Assembly: GCF_910591885.1 (NCBI RefSeq)
Contig: NC_063271.1
Span: 3,713,001 to 3,777,000 of the forward strand
DNA length: 64,000 nucleotides
From: Bombus terrestris
Taxonomy: Eukaryota; Arthropoda; Insecta; Hymenoptera; Apidae
Direction of reading: 5' to 3'
The position numbers and the translations under genes are program-made. Below are positions 32,201 through 45,400 of the stretch, piece after piece (within the stretch, counting starts at the first letter, position 1; every line of letters begins with the position of its first letter). The notes beneath the pieces are model-generated. The model saw only the letters and a list, made by a program, of their open reading frames with translations, searched no databases and had not been told where the DNA came from.

Positions 32201-33590
32201 ATTCAACCAACATCATATCGTTGAATAATAAATTTTGCAAATTGAGTGAAATTTCGCCATTCTGCATAAGAAAGTCGCTCATAAAAATGTTTCGACGTTT
32301 ATAGAAACTTTTTACGAATACATCGTGCGTGTTATGCAAAATGTTTCGAGATTTCATTAATGCTGTAACGGACACAAATCGCAGATAATATATCCGTAAA
32401 CATTTTTTGCGCTGTTCAGATAATTTCGTGAATTATCATGGCAATTTCATCTGGACGATAACTGCCGAATTTCTTAAAATTTTGCGACTGTTTTAATGGT
32501 TTTGCGTTCTCGCCAACCTTTGATTCTGATAATTGTTCTGAAAGCAATGAACCTGACTTCTGTCGGGATTCGACATAATCACTGCGGTAATTCGTATAAT
32601 TTGCGATGTATCTCGTCACGAATTAATTCCACTCCCCATGTCAGCAGCCACTGGTGCGTTAATTAGCGTCGTTTCATAACGATCCTCGAATAGGGAGGAA
32701 GCATAGGTCAACAGCCTGGCTTTAACCGATCGCCTTGTAACCGATGATCGATTACGTCCCTACCATTAATGTTTCCTCTTCGCGAACGAGCGTCCAAATC
32801 GATTAACTTAAACATCGTTGAATTAAATCTGGAAACCGGATTCGCAGCTTCATTAGCATTCGATAATCAAATTTCGCTCGTTATTTCAGCGAAAACATAT
32901 TTCACATAGATTTACGTGCTTAGGCAAACGCGATTAACATCAGAGCTATCAGAACGCTTCAGATCATCTGTTTGTCGTTTTTTAGAGAAATTTTATGGAT
33001 TTGTAATCATACATTTTTGAAGGCCCGTCACTTCGTTTCACAAGTAATGGTATTTTTCCAAAGCGTGCAAATTAAGAAACATCATGGACTACTTACTTGC
33101 GTACTTATTACAATATCGTGTGTATATGTGTATATATTCTTTGTCGTAATTTAGGACATCTTCTATCATAATTTACGACGATGATTAAAATCGTTGCAGA
33201 TCAATTTGTTCGTCGTTTTCTAATTAAATCGTACCTTGTCGAAAATGAGAAGATAAACCTCTGTACAGTGGTTTATCTTCCATTTTAATTTGTTCAGTAG
33301 ACAATTTTTACGCTTTAGTAGTCGGTTGCTCTTGCATTATACACTATCCTTCGAGATATCATCTACCGATGCCATATTTGGCTAGAAACGACGCGATTAA
33401 GAGTCGCGTCTGCAAGCGAAACGAGTATCGATAAAGATATTGCTATTTTAAGAAGAGAAGGAAGCAGTCGACGATGCCGCGTGCGAACCGAATCAGACTC
33501 GGTTGCAGCGCGTTAAGAAATTCCTATTCTGAACACGATCAGACGTCCATCGTATTTGCCTGTGGCAACATCCGGCATGAATCAACAAAG

Positions 33591-33660
33591 TATAAAAGCC
33601 GGCAAGTGATTCGGGCCTAAAACATACGCCCACCGCGAGCTCAGAACGAGAGAGCGGCCG
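33591..33660 (+). promoter_or_regulatory. Candidate TATA-box core promoter
   Basis: TATAAAAGCC at 33591-33600 is followed by GC-rich sequence and a CTCAGAACGAG initiator-like motif at 33640-33650. The spacing from TATA to this motif (about 50) is longer than the usual 30, so the start could instead fall near 33620. No coding exon follows on the plus strand, so it may drive a non-coding RNA or be a chance match. Confidence 0.25.
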
Positions 33661-36600
33661 AACGAGGCGAGACAGAATTATTCCGTTGCGAAGTGAAAGT
33701 TCTTCGAGTTGGTTCGAGTACAAACTAGACTGGCGTAACGCGTGCTGCTCTCATCGCCTGTTCTTCGTCATCGAGCCAATTCCAAAATTTTTGTTATTAA
33801 CTTCAAATGCCGTTGGAAGCCTGTTCGTCGCTCCCTTTAATTATTTTTCTAGCTTTCGTAGCATTTCTATGATATTTAGAAACGAAAAATCGTATCTTCG
33901 AATTCATCGTAATTAACGTCTTTAGAGATAAATTTATTAAAACACCAGCAGAAGATAAGAATTTCTATTTCTCAGTTGCGCTCGTTAAAAATTTTTTAAC
34001 GTATTTATGAATGTTAATCGCGTGTGAGAAATGTAATACGCGTATACGGTCGTTGTATTTTATACGAGTTTCTCAGAAGTCAAACCGATTAACTCCACTT
34101 TTTCTAAGTCTCTCAATTTCATTACCTCGATGCATGATGAGCTTAATGTTGTGTTACCTTCATGCACGATTCTACGTCTGCAGAAAGGATATGGCATACT
34201 TCCACGAGTTTATTTATTAAAATAAGACAGTATAACCGATAGTGAATTTAAAAAATAATAATCTAACAACATCCTTACTCTTTCGTACTTGTCGGCGTAC
34301 GAAGTCGATCATTAGGGCTTCTGTACGACTTACATGTAACTATACACCAGTAACCATCACGCGAAATTAAAGTCTTTCTTTCTAAATCTCTGCCAGTTCA
34401 ATTTCCTACGTTGTATCTAATGTATATAGTTTCCTGCAGTCCATTTACGACCTTTCTAGCTGTTAAATTTACTCGATGACTGTATTTTACAACACCTCGC
34501 CGCAAAATTATACCTTTACACAAAGGAAACGTCCGATCAATCATCGTTTCTTTTTTTTCCGTCGAATCCGCCACGAGGCGCAACGGAACGTTGCTCATTC
34601 GTATGCGAGCGAGGTCTCAGGAAGTAGCAGAGAGGTAACGAACAATTCCGTCCAGCAGCTGAAGACGAAGCATCGTCAAGGGACGTGATTTTGTTTTCGC
34701 TATCCACGAAAGCCCAACACCGGAACGTGGAAAGCGGCCACGAACTGAAACTCACACGGCCATTGTTTAACATATGGCTTGCGTCACCAGCCGAATGCTA
34801 ATGAGACGTTTATCTCCCCGTTATTTCCAGCGAATTAAATCACCATCAGCAACCTTGAGCCTGGAGGATACGAACCATCTTGCGTTTTCACGCTAAAACG
34901 CGTAAAAACTCAGACGATTACGGATCCAACTACTTTTAAATCGCAACCTTTAGAACTGAACGTATTACCGTTGCAATCAGAAGCTTTGCATCTCTTCAGA
35001 TATCTTCTTTTGCGGAATATTTTATTCGTAAGAGGCGTGAAACGTACTCGTACGCGAAAAGTAGTAAAATTATAGTGGACGCTAAGATCAAATATTTAAA
35101 AAGTAATTTATATTTTTATAACATCCATTTCTGATCATAGATACTCGAGAAGAAAAGTTAGAACGAATAGAATAGTTTAACGAAATAGTTTAAACGAAAA
35201 GAATAGTTTAAAATATACCGCGCTATTAATGTTCTTGCAAAATATCATATTTTATTTACTCATTTTTTATTTGGCAACATCATCCAAGTACGCGTCATTC
35301 GCGTTATTAGAAACGTTTTCGTCGATAAGATTTACGTCAATTTAATCATTCTAAAATACCTATTACCATCGTTCACCGATAACCACCGTGACAGTCAACT
35401 TGTTAAATATTACAACTGGCCCCAATTCGATTGCAAGAATCGTGTTTTTCCTTTCCACGAACTTTCAGAATGGGAACAGAAAATTGAGCACGGAACTGCG
35501 TATTCTTCGAAACGAAACAGCGATCTACGCGTCACAGCTCGGTGGAATGGTACAAATAAAGTTACTCGGAGGAGGAGCATCGAGCCGCGAAGCGTACGCG
35601 TGTTGTCAATACCGTTACGTTTTCCAGGGATTTCGCGCTGGCCCGTGTTGTTACGATCCACTGAAAGAGACGCCTGGCGTCGTAAAGCGGTGCCTAACAG
35701 TAAAGGTCCTCGTAACGCGAGCATCCTTCGAGTTCCGCGATGATAGTCGAAGCGTACGGTTCCGCGTGCAACACCCGCGCGTCGACGTCCCGGAGCGATC
35801 GAAATTCTCCTCGGTGCGTTCAACCCGCCTCCAACAATTACTTTAACTACATTTCCCGGAGGTCCGCCTTTCCTTTGGATCTAGCTTCGTATAAACAACT
35901 CGATACCTATCGTATCGCTGGATAGAAATCACACAGCCAGTCGTAAATTACATCATAGACCTGGTGAAACGTGAACGAGAAGATAATGCGTCACGTTCAT
36001 CGAACGGAGTACCATTTTTGGCACGTACAAGGCGATGACGCTGAAGATCGATGAATAAATACGTTGCGTCGCGATTGAAAGGAACGCGGCTGAACGAAGA
36101 GCGTAGGACGTGAGAAAAACGAGGGAAAACCAGATGGTATGTGTTGCGCGAAGACGTGCGAATGGGAGCCAAGGCTCGTCTCTCTGGCCTCGATTCGAGA
36201 ATCGTCTCGATTAAGTAGTTACTGCATGGATGTGACACGAAGTTAGTTGAATGTTTAAATTATCGTGTAAAAAATGCGATTTATTTTATTTCGTACTAGT
36301 AAAAAAGAAAAAAAGACAAGACTGATTTGTAACCGAGGTAGTTTCTCGAAGGATACATTTTCTTAGGTAGCCGTTTTTCACGTTTCAGTAGCAGTTTCAT
36401 CCGTAGATAAATCACTAAACACTTAGTACGTGTGGTCTATGACTTACGGATAGTAACTATCCAACGATGCTATCTTGTATGATACTACAATAATTTAATT
36501 GTATATTGTACATACATATTTACACGTGTAAATACCAGACAAATGAAGGATACGATCCTCAAAAATGTCTAATAAGCGATAAATTACATATGACTGTTTT

Positions 36601-36941
36601 GCCATCACAAGTGCCTATTACCTATATATTAGCTTGATGATGGCCAAGGTGGTATTGTATGAAGTAACGCTAGTATATATCCTCTACGTTTATATACGAT
36701 GTTAATTCATGAAGAGAAGAGAGCTTCACACTCTGATTCTTCACGGGATAGTAAGATCTGTATCGAGCTGCAATTAATAAAGATAAGCAGTAATTTTCTA
36801 ACTTGGTGTTCCGAAGTTGATCCACGGATACAGTCGAAACAAAATCATTCATCGTAAACTTCTTATAGACGATTCGCAATGCTTCTTGAATAATACGTGC
36901 AAACGAAGCCATTTCAAACGGTCGGTCGGTACGAGAGAAAA

Positions 36942-36972
<31 letters not shown>

Positions 36973-39900
36973 AGCCGTGATGAAAGAACCCACCAGCACA
37001 TAACCCTCGAGCTTATCAGGCATGAAAGTTGTTTAACGATAGCCAGCTCGAGGAACGCTAATTACCGAAGCGGTGTAAAATACCAATTATCGACGTCGTA
37101 AGCAGTTTTAAGCATCCTCGCGATAAAACTTTCTGTCCACGATGGAGACGTTATGGTTGATGGTTCGATTATATCGTAAAAACGATTATTTTCCTCCTAA
37201 TCTTTCGTTTGCTTTAATCAACGAGTTATTCGACATTACGTGACGATCATGTTATCGTCCTATTAAACGTAACTATTTTCTCCCATGAGTCGCGCTTTTT
37301 TTCCCCACCAACGTGTATCTCTTCTACCTAACGGTAAGACGTTCTGGTTGTTCGATCCGTGAGAATCTACCGCATAAAAGACTGATAAATGTATACGATA
37401 AATTGGATGATCGATTCGATATTCATGGAATTTTAGACATCTTCATAGCATGTATTTGCAGAGTACGAGGATTTGATCGAAGTAACGTATCTTTTATTAA
37501 CGTTAGTTCGCTTGTCTCGTAAGAGAATTACTCGAGGATATCTCCACGTGGTCTAGAATAACTTAACGGATGCTTTCCCTAAATATGGAAAGACTGGTGA
37601 CACGATTGTAATCGGCGCGATTGCTATAGAACTCGTAGCTACCAAGCGCGCACTGTCTGTTGCAAGCATTGAACTCTCCGGTCGCAACCACTTAAGGCGC
37701 ATGCTACGAGAACGTGTCACCGGTTATTCGCATAACACACTCGCTGAGATTCATTATCGCGTAATACCAGAGTGTTCTTTCGACCTGGTTGAAATAAAAT
37801 CTTTCCTCCTATCCACTTTTACTCTCATATCGTACCGTTTTCTTTCATGTCGCGACGAAACTTTCTCGATAAGTCAATTGAAAGTTATTCCGGGAAACAA
37901 GATAGGGAAAATGTTTAAGCGAAGAGGAAATATCGAAACGTTATTATTCACGTTCTTTGTGCTGTCTTGTGCGTGTTCCCTGTCGAAACGACGAACAACT
38001 TGACAAGAATGACTCGCAAATTAAAATTACTCAAAGAGATTACACGCGAACGATGATGAGGACGAAACAGAAATTGGCGGATAATAACTCGTATCGTGGC
38101 TCGATGGACCACTTAAGGTGTACGACTGGCGCAGAAAACGGCGGCGTTATTATCGGTTTGGACGAAGCGCGTACGCACGCCTGGATGACTACTGCAAAAC
38201 GGTAAAATTACAGCAATTTTCCTGATCGCCGTCTAACACGTGTTGCCGATTGTTAAACCGGACAAATTGATCGTTGCGAAAATTCACCGTTCTAACGTTT
38301 CTCGCGCCGCTGGCCATTTTTTCATTGTAGGACGCACCTCGTCGAAACGGGAAACAGATTACCGGATAAACGGGAATTATCCACCAGCTATCTTCGATCG
38401 ATTCGTTTCCTGCAGCTCTGAATGAGCATTTAGCATAGAATTAGGGACAGTTGGTTCCCAGAACCGATTCATGTATCCACTTTACCTAACTTTACGTGTC
38501 GCAAATTTCGAAATTCCCTAAACATTATGTAATCATAGAAACGTGCAGCTTGTTCATGAAAATTCTATAGAATCTTTCGCAATCTTAAAATGTATATACG
38601 CAATCTCAATCGCCATCTTTGATTCGTTTTCTGCACCTATATAGCGTTACCACATCGATTGGATACACTTGCCACACAGTTACAGAAGACCATCCACGAA
38701 ACTAGAGAATCCCGAAGCAAAACCTTCGATATATCTCTGTTTATTTGTTCCGTGAAATTTGCAATTTTAAATTCTCCCGGGTTTTTCTCAAATTCCATCC
38801 AGACGACGGAAAAAATAAGGAACGTCGGTGAAACCGCAAGGTCAGCCAAGAAGTCAGCATAAGGAAAAGGCAGGGTTTCCTGAAGCACAACGCGAGAAAC
38901 ACGGCGAAAGGAAACATCACGTCGCGTAATGACTCTCGTTATTAGAGTCACCGGCGCTCAATGAAATAATAAAATCATCTACGTAATCACCGTGCGCGTA
39001 TGTGTATGTAAGTACACGCGTTCGCGTAACGGAACCGCGGAAGAGAGCTCAAAAAGTAATTTACGCCGCGACCTTTTGACACTGCCATCTCGAAGCTCGA
39101 ATAATTGCATCGTAACCGTTAAAAGGTGGAAAGGTCGAGTCCTCTGCTTAGTCTGCGATCGCGAACGTGTTAGACGACTCGCGAGAATTATTATTAGTGG
39201 AAATTGTGCCGGGCCACAGACTCGGATAGAGCTTGTTGCCGTTTCTCGTGGACATTCATCACTGCTGCTTATCCTAAACAATCAATCGTGGCATAAACAA
39301 GCACGCTCGAAGGCTCCGCGTACTCGAGACACTCCATGACGATGATTGAGGCTTCTGTTAACGTCTTCCGGCAACCGAGCGATGCTGAAATTTTATTAGT
39401 GGTACATAGAAGACACACAAGGGTTAGCTGTACCTACGGCAAGCCCTGCTGCGCTATTTCTATTCCTATTACCTTTTCCGCAACATCGAACGATGATGCT
39501 CTGACTGACCATTGTCGAGGAAGTAGAAATTACGTAGATTATGTTTAGTCATAAAGCTGTTATTCAGCCTTATTTTTATCCGAATGAATTTCTTATATAT
39601 CTATGCGTCATTCTTTTTCTGTCGATGCATAGGTTTAATTTTAACCAAGCTATTTGCTGGTTAATTAAGCCTAAGATGTACAACAGCAATTAAGGAAACC
39701 ACGCAAACTCTTCTTATTGCTTTTCTTGTCGATGCATATAGGTTTGCTGTCTTTCCTCTGTATCGCCTTCAAAGGAGGAATACTTTATTTGCCGAACAGA
39801 GAGAACCACATCCTCGTTTCAATATTCCAACATTTGCTCTGCTAATATAATTTACGTAACGCGTTCGTTCGTTTCTCCTTGCACATTTCTTTTTTTTTTC

Positions 39901-42300
39901 TTTTTTCTTTTTTTCTTTTCATGCGATCGTTTGTAATTTCATTAGCGGTTAGAAGGCTCGTCGCTGCAACGGTAAAAATCGGTTCACGTTTTGCATACAC
40001 CGGTGATCATACCCGTAACTCTTTTCCTCCAACATTCTTTCTTAGCGTGATGCAAGACGAGAACACGGAATCTTAGAACTTCGCTGCACTTGCAAGTTCG
40101 CCGACGAGCTTTCGGGTAACCGTCGCCGTCACAAATCTGTAAACAGACGTGACGCTGTTTTACAGTTAAGCAAACGGCCAGCTAGAAATTAGTCGTGCGT
40201 CAGGTACGCTCGGCCTGCAGAAACCTACTATTTGTATGCAAATTCGGCGCATACATTTAGAAGCCAGCTGATCATCGGTAGATTCGTTTTTACGCCATGA
40301 AAATGCAATTAAAGAACCGTATTTCCCACTTGACGTATTCATCTATTACATTTGAACGAATTAACTGTCCGGGAATAGTACCAATACTGGGAATCGTATT
40401 CATAATTACGCTCGTAATTCTTGCTAAGAACCGTAAGTCAACACAATATTCTCTAAGACCACCCAATAAACAGAAATTTCTCTTTTTATGAATGAAACAA
40501 ATTATTGACGATATACTAAGAAACGTTGATATAATATCTTGCGTGACCTTATTTTATTCTCTTTTTTTTGCACAATTAAACCGATGCTAGTGGTGAAATT
40601 TTACAAGCTAGCAATATCGATAAGTATCCTTGTATAAAATGAGAAAGATCCTATGACTGATAATAAAACAAATGAAATTTTGTAAGCCTTGTCTTATTTC
40701 ATATGAAATTTTCAAATTCTAAATCAGAAGCCTACGATATTTATCTTATCAATTTATTCCCTACCTCACGATTTCATTTCCATATTTATTTTACGATATT
40801 TCATTTATTCAAGTACTTCTAAGAAGATCATGAATCGAGAGAAACCGCAAACCAATGGCATTATGACGGGAAAACCTAAAAATTCATTTCTATACATAGC
40901 ATCACCTACAAGTATTTCCTCGTGGTTAAAAAGTATGACAAAATATTTGCCATGTATAGGTCGCTGTCGTAGGTGGTCCGAGACTTTTGCACGATGCTGT
41001 ACGTGGCGCGAAGAAGATTCGAAAGGAATGATAGAACTGGAAGAAGTAGCAATCGCAATAATCCAGATCGGCGAGTTAGTGGAACGCTTCGGTGCGTTCG
41101 AAAGAAACGTGACAAACTAGTTTTCAGAGGCACTGAGAAAAGCAAAAGTGACACTTACAGACGTGCCATCCGCGTAATCGTTACCAAGAACCTCGCGATC
41201 GGATGTTCTTAATAGCGTTGCAAGCGAACAAGGAAGAGGAACTTGAGGAATCGATATGATTAAATTTACTCGGGCTATTAACTTAGCCGTATATCGTTGC
41301 TTTACAGGTGTTCCTCGATTACGAACCACTTTGCTTCGAGGTACGTGATGATATCTCCGTCCTGCAGAGCCAATGACCATGACATCCTGACCCACGGGGT
41401 TATTCAGTAAGAATCGATTGCTCCAAGCCATGAAAAACGTTGAGAGCCAACTAAAATTGGTCGCTAAGTATAGTTCTGCGTTGTGCTCTCCTTTTTTTCT
41501 TAGAGATACCTAATGATAGGTAAAGTCTGGATTGGATATTACGATAATTTACCAAAATTGGTATTCAAGTACGAAATACGAAAAGGAAGCGCGATCGTTA
41601 AAAACGAAGGCAAAGCTTTGCGTGTGCTGTGCATACTTAAAGAGTTTTAGGTATGTGATATTTGAGTGCAGGAAAAATTTCCCGAACGATACGGTGGAGC
41701 GTTAAAAGGTTTCCAATTGGAAATGAAATTGAAACTTGTTTCATATTTTATGAAAATATAAATCTTCCTCTGTCGGTGTTCTCTGTGTTGGAAGTAAAAT
41801 TCCCCGAAGTTCTGGGCATAAATGGCATATAATCGCTTAGAAAACAAGGAGAATTTTCAACACTGCGTATAGAACAAACGGTAGAAAACTCCGAATCGAA
41901 AGTTCAATCAAACCAGCTTTTACCTTCTTCCGTGATGAAAAGAAAGTTTCCTCAAAATATCCTCACGAACGACGGAAAATTTGCGAAGCAAACTATGCGG
42001 TGTAAAGTAAACAAACGGTGTAACATCCTGAATTTTAAGTAGAAACTTCCTCTATTTTTAACTTTTTTCCGCTGTGGCGTTCTCTGAATGCACTCTGCAA
42101 CCGAAGAGAAGTTACCTAAAGTCGAAGCAAGAAATTGAAACGACGCAAACGGAAACGTCTGAGCAACGTAACAGCGGTGATACGAAAGCGATTCCCGGAG
42201 ACAAAGGAAAACGTGTACCACAGCTACACGCCTGGTTAAAAAGAGCGACCTCCTTGAGAACGGTCCTTGACTCGTAGAGACCGACGAGATAAGAAGAAAA
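33661..42300. other. Intergenic spacer, no gene recognised
   Basis: CpG-rich spacer with only short open frames. It holds a GA microsatellite (36931-36972) and pyrimidine-rich runs near 39890. A GC-richer patch at 35400-35850 is open on both strands but shows no domain, signal or splice context. Confidence 0.6.
36931..36972. repeat. GA microsatellite
   Basis: An interrupted (GA)n tract broken by three AAA interruptions. Confidence 0.9.
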
Positions 42301-42324
42301 AGGAAAAACGGCGCGAGTAGTTAT

Positions 42325-42420
42325 AGAAGTAGAAGAAGAAGAAGAGGCGAAGGATGAGCAGAAAAGGAGAAAGAAGAAGAAGAAGAAGAAGACGACGAAG
42401 AGGAAGAAGGGAGAAGGGAG
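42325..42420. repeat. GAA/GAC imperfect trinucleotide repeat
   Basis: AGAAGAAGAAGAAGAG, then AAGAAGAAGAAGAAGAAGAA, then GACGACGAAGAGG, embedded in a purine-rich stretch extending to about 42570. Poly-Glu/Arg/Ser frames across it are compositional. Confidence 0.85.
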
Positions 42421-45400
42421 ATCCGGAGGCAAGTAATGGCGCCTACACTTGGTGGCCGCGAAAGGTCGAAGAATATTCTGCTTCCGAGGAGCGCGATATA
42501 CGAGCTAGTAGAATACGCAGCATCGAGGGCAGGAAAAGAAAAAGAAAGAAGGGAGAGAGAGACGAGGAAAATATATCCAGAAGCATGGATACCGGTTGCT
42601 CGTTTCCCTTCTTCTCCCACGGTTTTCCTTAATATGGTTAATTAAGTACACGAGAAAATCATATTTCTACATAACTGCGGGTATCCAATATTTCCTTTAA
42701 ATTAGATTTCCTCCTGTAATTGTATAATTATCGATGTTTAATGACGTTTCTAGAATCACAGATCTAAACCAGTTTCTGATCTACAAATCTGACAGTTTTG
42801 CGTAAAATCTAATTAATTTTGAGGTTTCAATTGGACGGAATTTAACTTCGTTAAACGCGTTCTTTCGTTTCTTGTCTTCCATCGTTAAAAGATTCTTAAA
42901 TTCGAGAAGAACGTAGAATAATCCTTACTGATATATCTTATACAAAAGACTTTCTTAAAACGTTGGTTCAAAAGTAGAATAACAACGATTTAGAATCGAG
43001 ATATAAATTATGAAAGTTTGCAACCGGGGTTAATAAAAAGAAAGAGCCAGAGAATCCTAATTTTTCCCTTCCCCTCTGGGCAGACTCACGTTCAAACGGC
43101 CATTTATAAATTTCTCATGAGAATATTCGCGAGATGTTCGAGGGGGAGGTGCTATAAATTATAAGGTGAATCCTTTGAAAATTAACGATTCGATCCGGAG
43201 GATGCGGTCTAATGTACACCAACGTTCTTCACCTTCTCTCCCCCTGTGTCCCGGAATGATACCTGCGGGCATGCGATGCAGAAGGTCGCGAGATGTACTC
43301 ATTCGTGACCAGAAAGATCCATGAAGGGAAAACCTGAAGAAGACGGGAGAAAGATTCGACGTTCACACACAAACAAAATTTACTCTCGAACACGAGCTTA
43401 CATTCGTCTCAACAACTGGCTATAACGGATACACTCTCTCTTCCTTTCTCTCTCGTAGACCATCGACTCGACGAAGAGGAAACAGAGAAAGAACGAGTGG
43501 CGTCTCAGAAACGAAGGATGCCTATAATCGGCAATGGACGACCGCACCTCGCCACTTTCGCGTTGCTTGACGTGGATACCGGTCTAACCGATCGACCAGT
43601 TAATCATCATCGTTTCACTCTAACATTCTATCGTTCTCACGCATGCTCGTATTTATTATACGGTAGCCGACTAGTGATTTTCGTGTGGCCCAGCAACCGG
43701 CCCGGGACGCGCACGATTTAATTAAAGTAATGAACATCTCTGAAATAATATATCTTTCGATAGAAAGTAGCCATCCGGATCGATTTGTCAATCTTTACCA
43801 ACGATTTTAGCCTAATATCTACAGAAGCAAGATTAATTTGACAAGGATCGTTTTTATTTCGAACCTTTCAATTACTTTTACGCTTCGTCTGTCCCCTAGT
43901 TTCGTTCGACGTAGTATTTTCAAAAACACAGAATATTTTTGAGCGGGGAAAATCGAATTTCCATCATCCAAAAAATGATGGCGTTGATCGTCGCAATCAG
44001 CGATCCGAAACGTGCTCTTGCATTTGTAAGTAGAGAAGCGCGGCAAAGATGCAATTGGGCCGAGGAAACTGCCCAAGGGTCTGCATAATTGAATGAAGTC
44101 GAAGTTAAATATTACTTACGAAACTCATAAATATGCGAAGATTATACAGGAGCTGGTTCGCCGAGCGTTTTCATGACTTTTCATCTTCAGAGGCACGCTG
44201 GCAAAAAGAGTGTGCCCCGATCTCTGCTCTAGTCTTATGCGTAGCTAACGCGTACGCTTTGCCTCATTACACCGGATAGACGCTTCGTTCTTTTTTTCCT
44301 CCATCAATGTATGCGATTGAATTAAACTCGCTTATACAGGTCGGACAAAACAGAAACTGGCGAATTTAATATGCCCCGCAACGACCTTAACTCCGCTGTG
44401 GAATATGTGCCGCTTTCATGAAGAACAACATTACAGGAACACCCGACAGAAACTTTGCTTTTCGTGATCGTAAAGGCTTGAATTTCTTGTTACGTAGCCT
44501 CTCTATGAGACGAATGGAAAGAAGAAAGGACGACAGAAACGATTCCGGGTATAATAACGATGCTGTGTCATGCGACAGAAAATTACCAGCTGAAGTAAGA
44601 CCAAGTTCCGATGAAGAGAGCTTAATTGCACTTCCTTAATTATCGAGAAATTTTCACACGAATATACCAAGACACGTGGAAATCTAGATTTCCCTGTTGC
44701 TTATCCACTTCCTATCTTCTCGTCCGTGTTCCACCCAGGCTTTTATACGTGGGAACCGAAAAAGGCATCCTCGCTTATTCGCCAGCAACGAGGAACGAAT
44801 TTGATATGAATAATTTCCATTATGGAAAACTCACATCGACGTCTATAATAAATAATCGTGATATACAAATTTTCCATCCAAATAGAAGATTGATGAACGT
44901 ATCAACAATGCTAATACCTAAATGTAATATCAAAAATGTGCTATCCGTAAATTTGTCAAATGTAAATTATAAATGTGTTAATGCGTGATATTAAATATCA
45001 ACGATGTAGATGAATTTAATATTTAACGTTTAATGTTAACAATTTAACGTATTTAAATTGGGAAATTTATCGACATCGTTCGATGTCCAATTTTGTTCAT
45101 CCGATTCTCTAAAATCCAGCGTTTCCCGAACAATGTAGAAAATTAACAATGGCTATCGAGTTAAGTACGCGGTCGTGAACGTTCCCAAGCGGGTGTAGTC
45201 GAATAATTAAACGCTGCCAAGGATGGCTCCATGTTGTGCTTATTAATTATTTCCAGCAGAGACGGCGGATGCGCTAAGCAAAAGCGCGTCTGAAACGGGC
45301 GCTTTGCGTGCGATACACATTCTCGATTATGCAACCGTGTGCTGTCTGTCAACGCTAAGTTCAAACGGGGTCACAGGTGACGTACGAAAAATTCCACGCT

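Larger units (their letters stand above)
27343..33580. other. Intergenic spacer upstream of dumpy, proximal part
   Basis: No gene recognised. It presumably includes dumpy regulatory DNA and the intron separating an upstream 5' UTR exon from exon 1. It contains the hairpin at 27.9 kb and a GC-richer, CpG-rich, purine-biased patch at 28740-29240 whose open frames are Arg/Glu-rich artefacts of composition. Confidence 0.6.

Noticed and set aside
33711..33735. GGTTCGAGT tRNA B-box-like motif
   Set aside because: No matching A box, acceptor stem or cloverleaf could be built around it.
35388..35846. Long frames open on both strands (152 and 137 residues)
   Set aside because: Mutual openness reflects local composition; there is no domain, leader or splice context on either strand.
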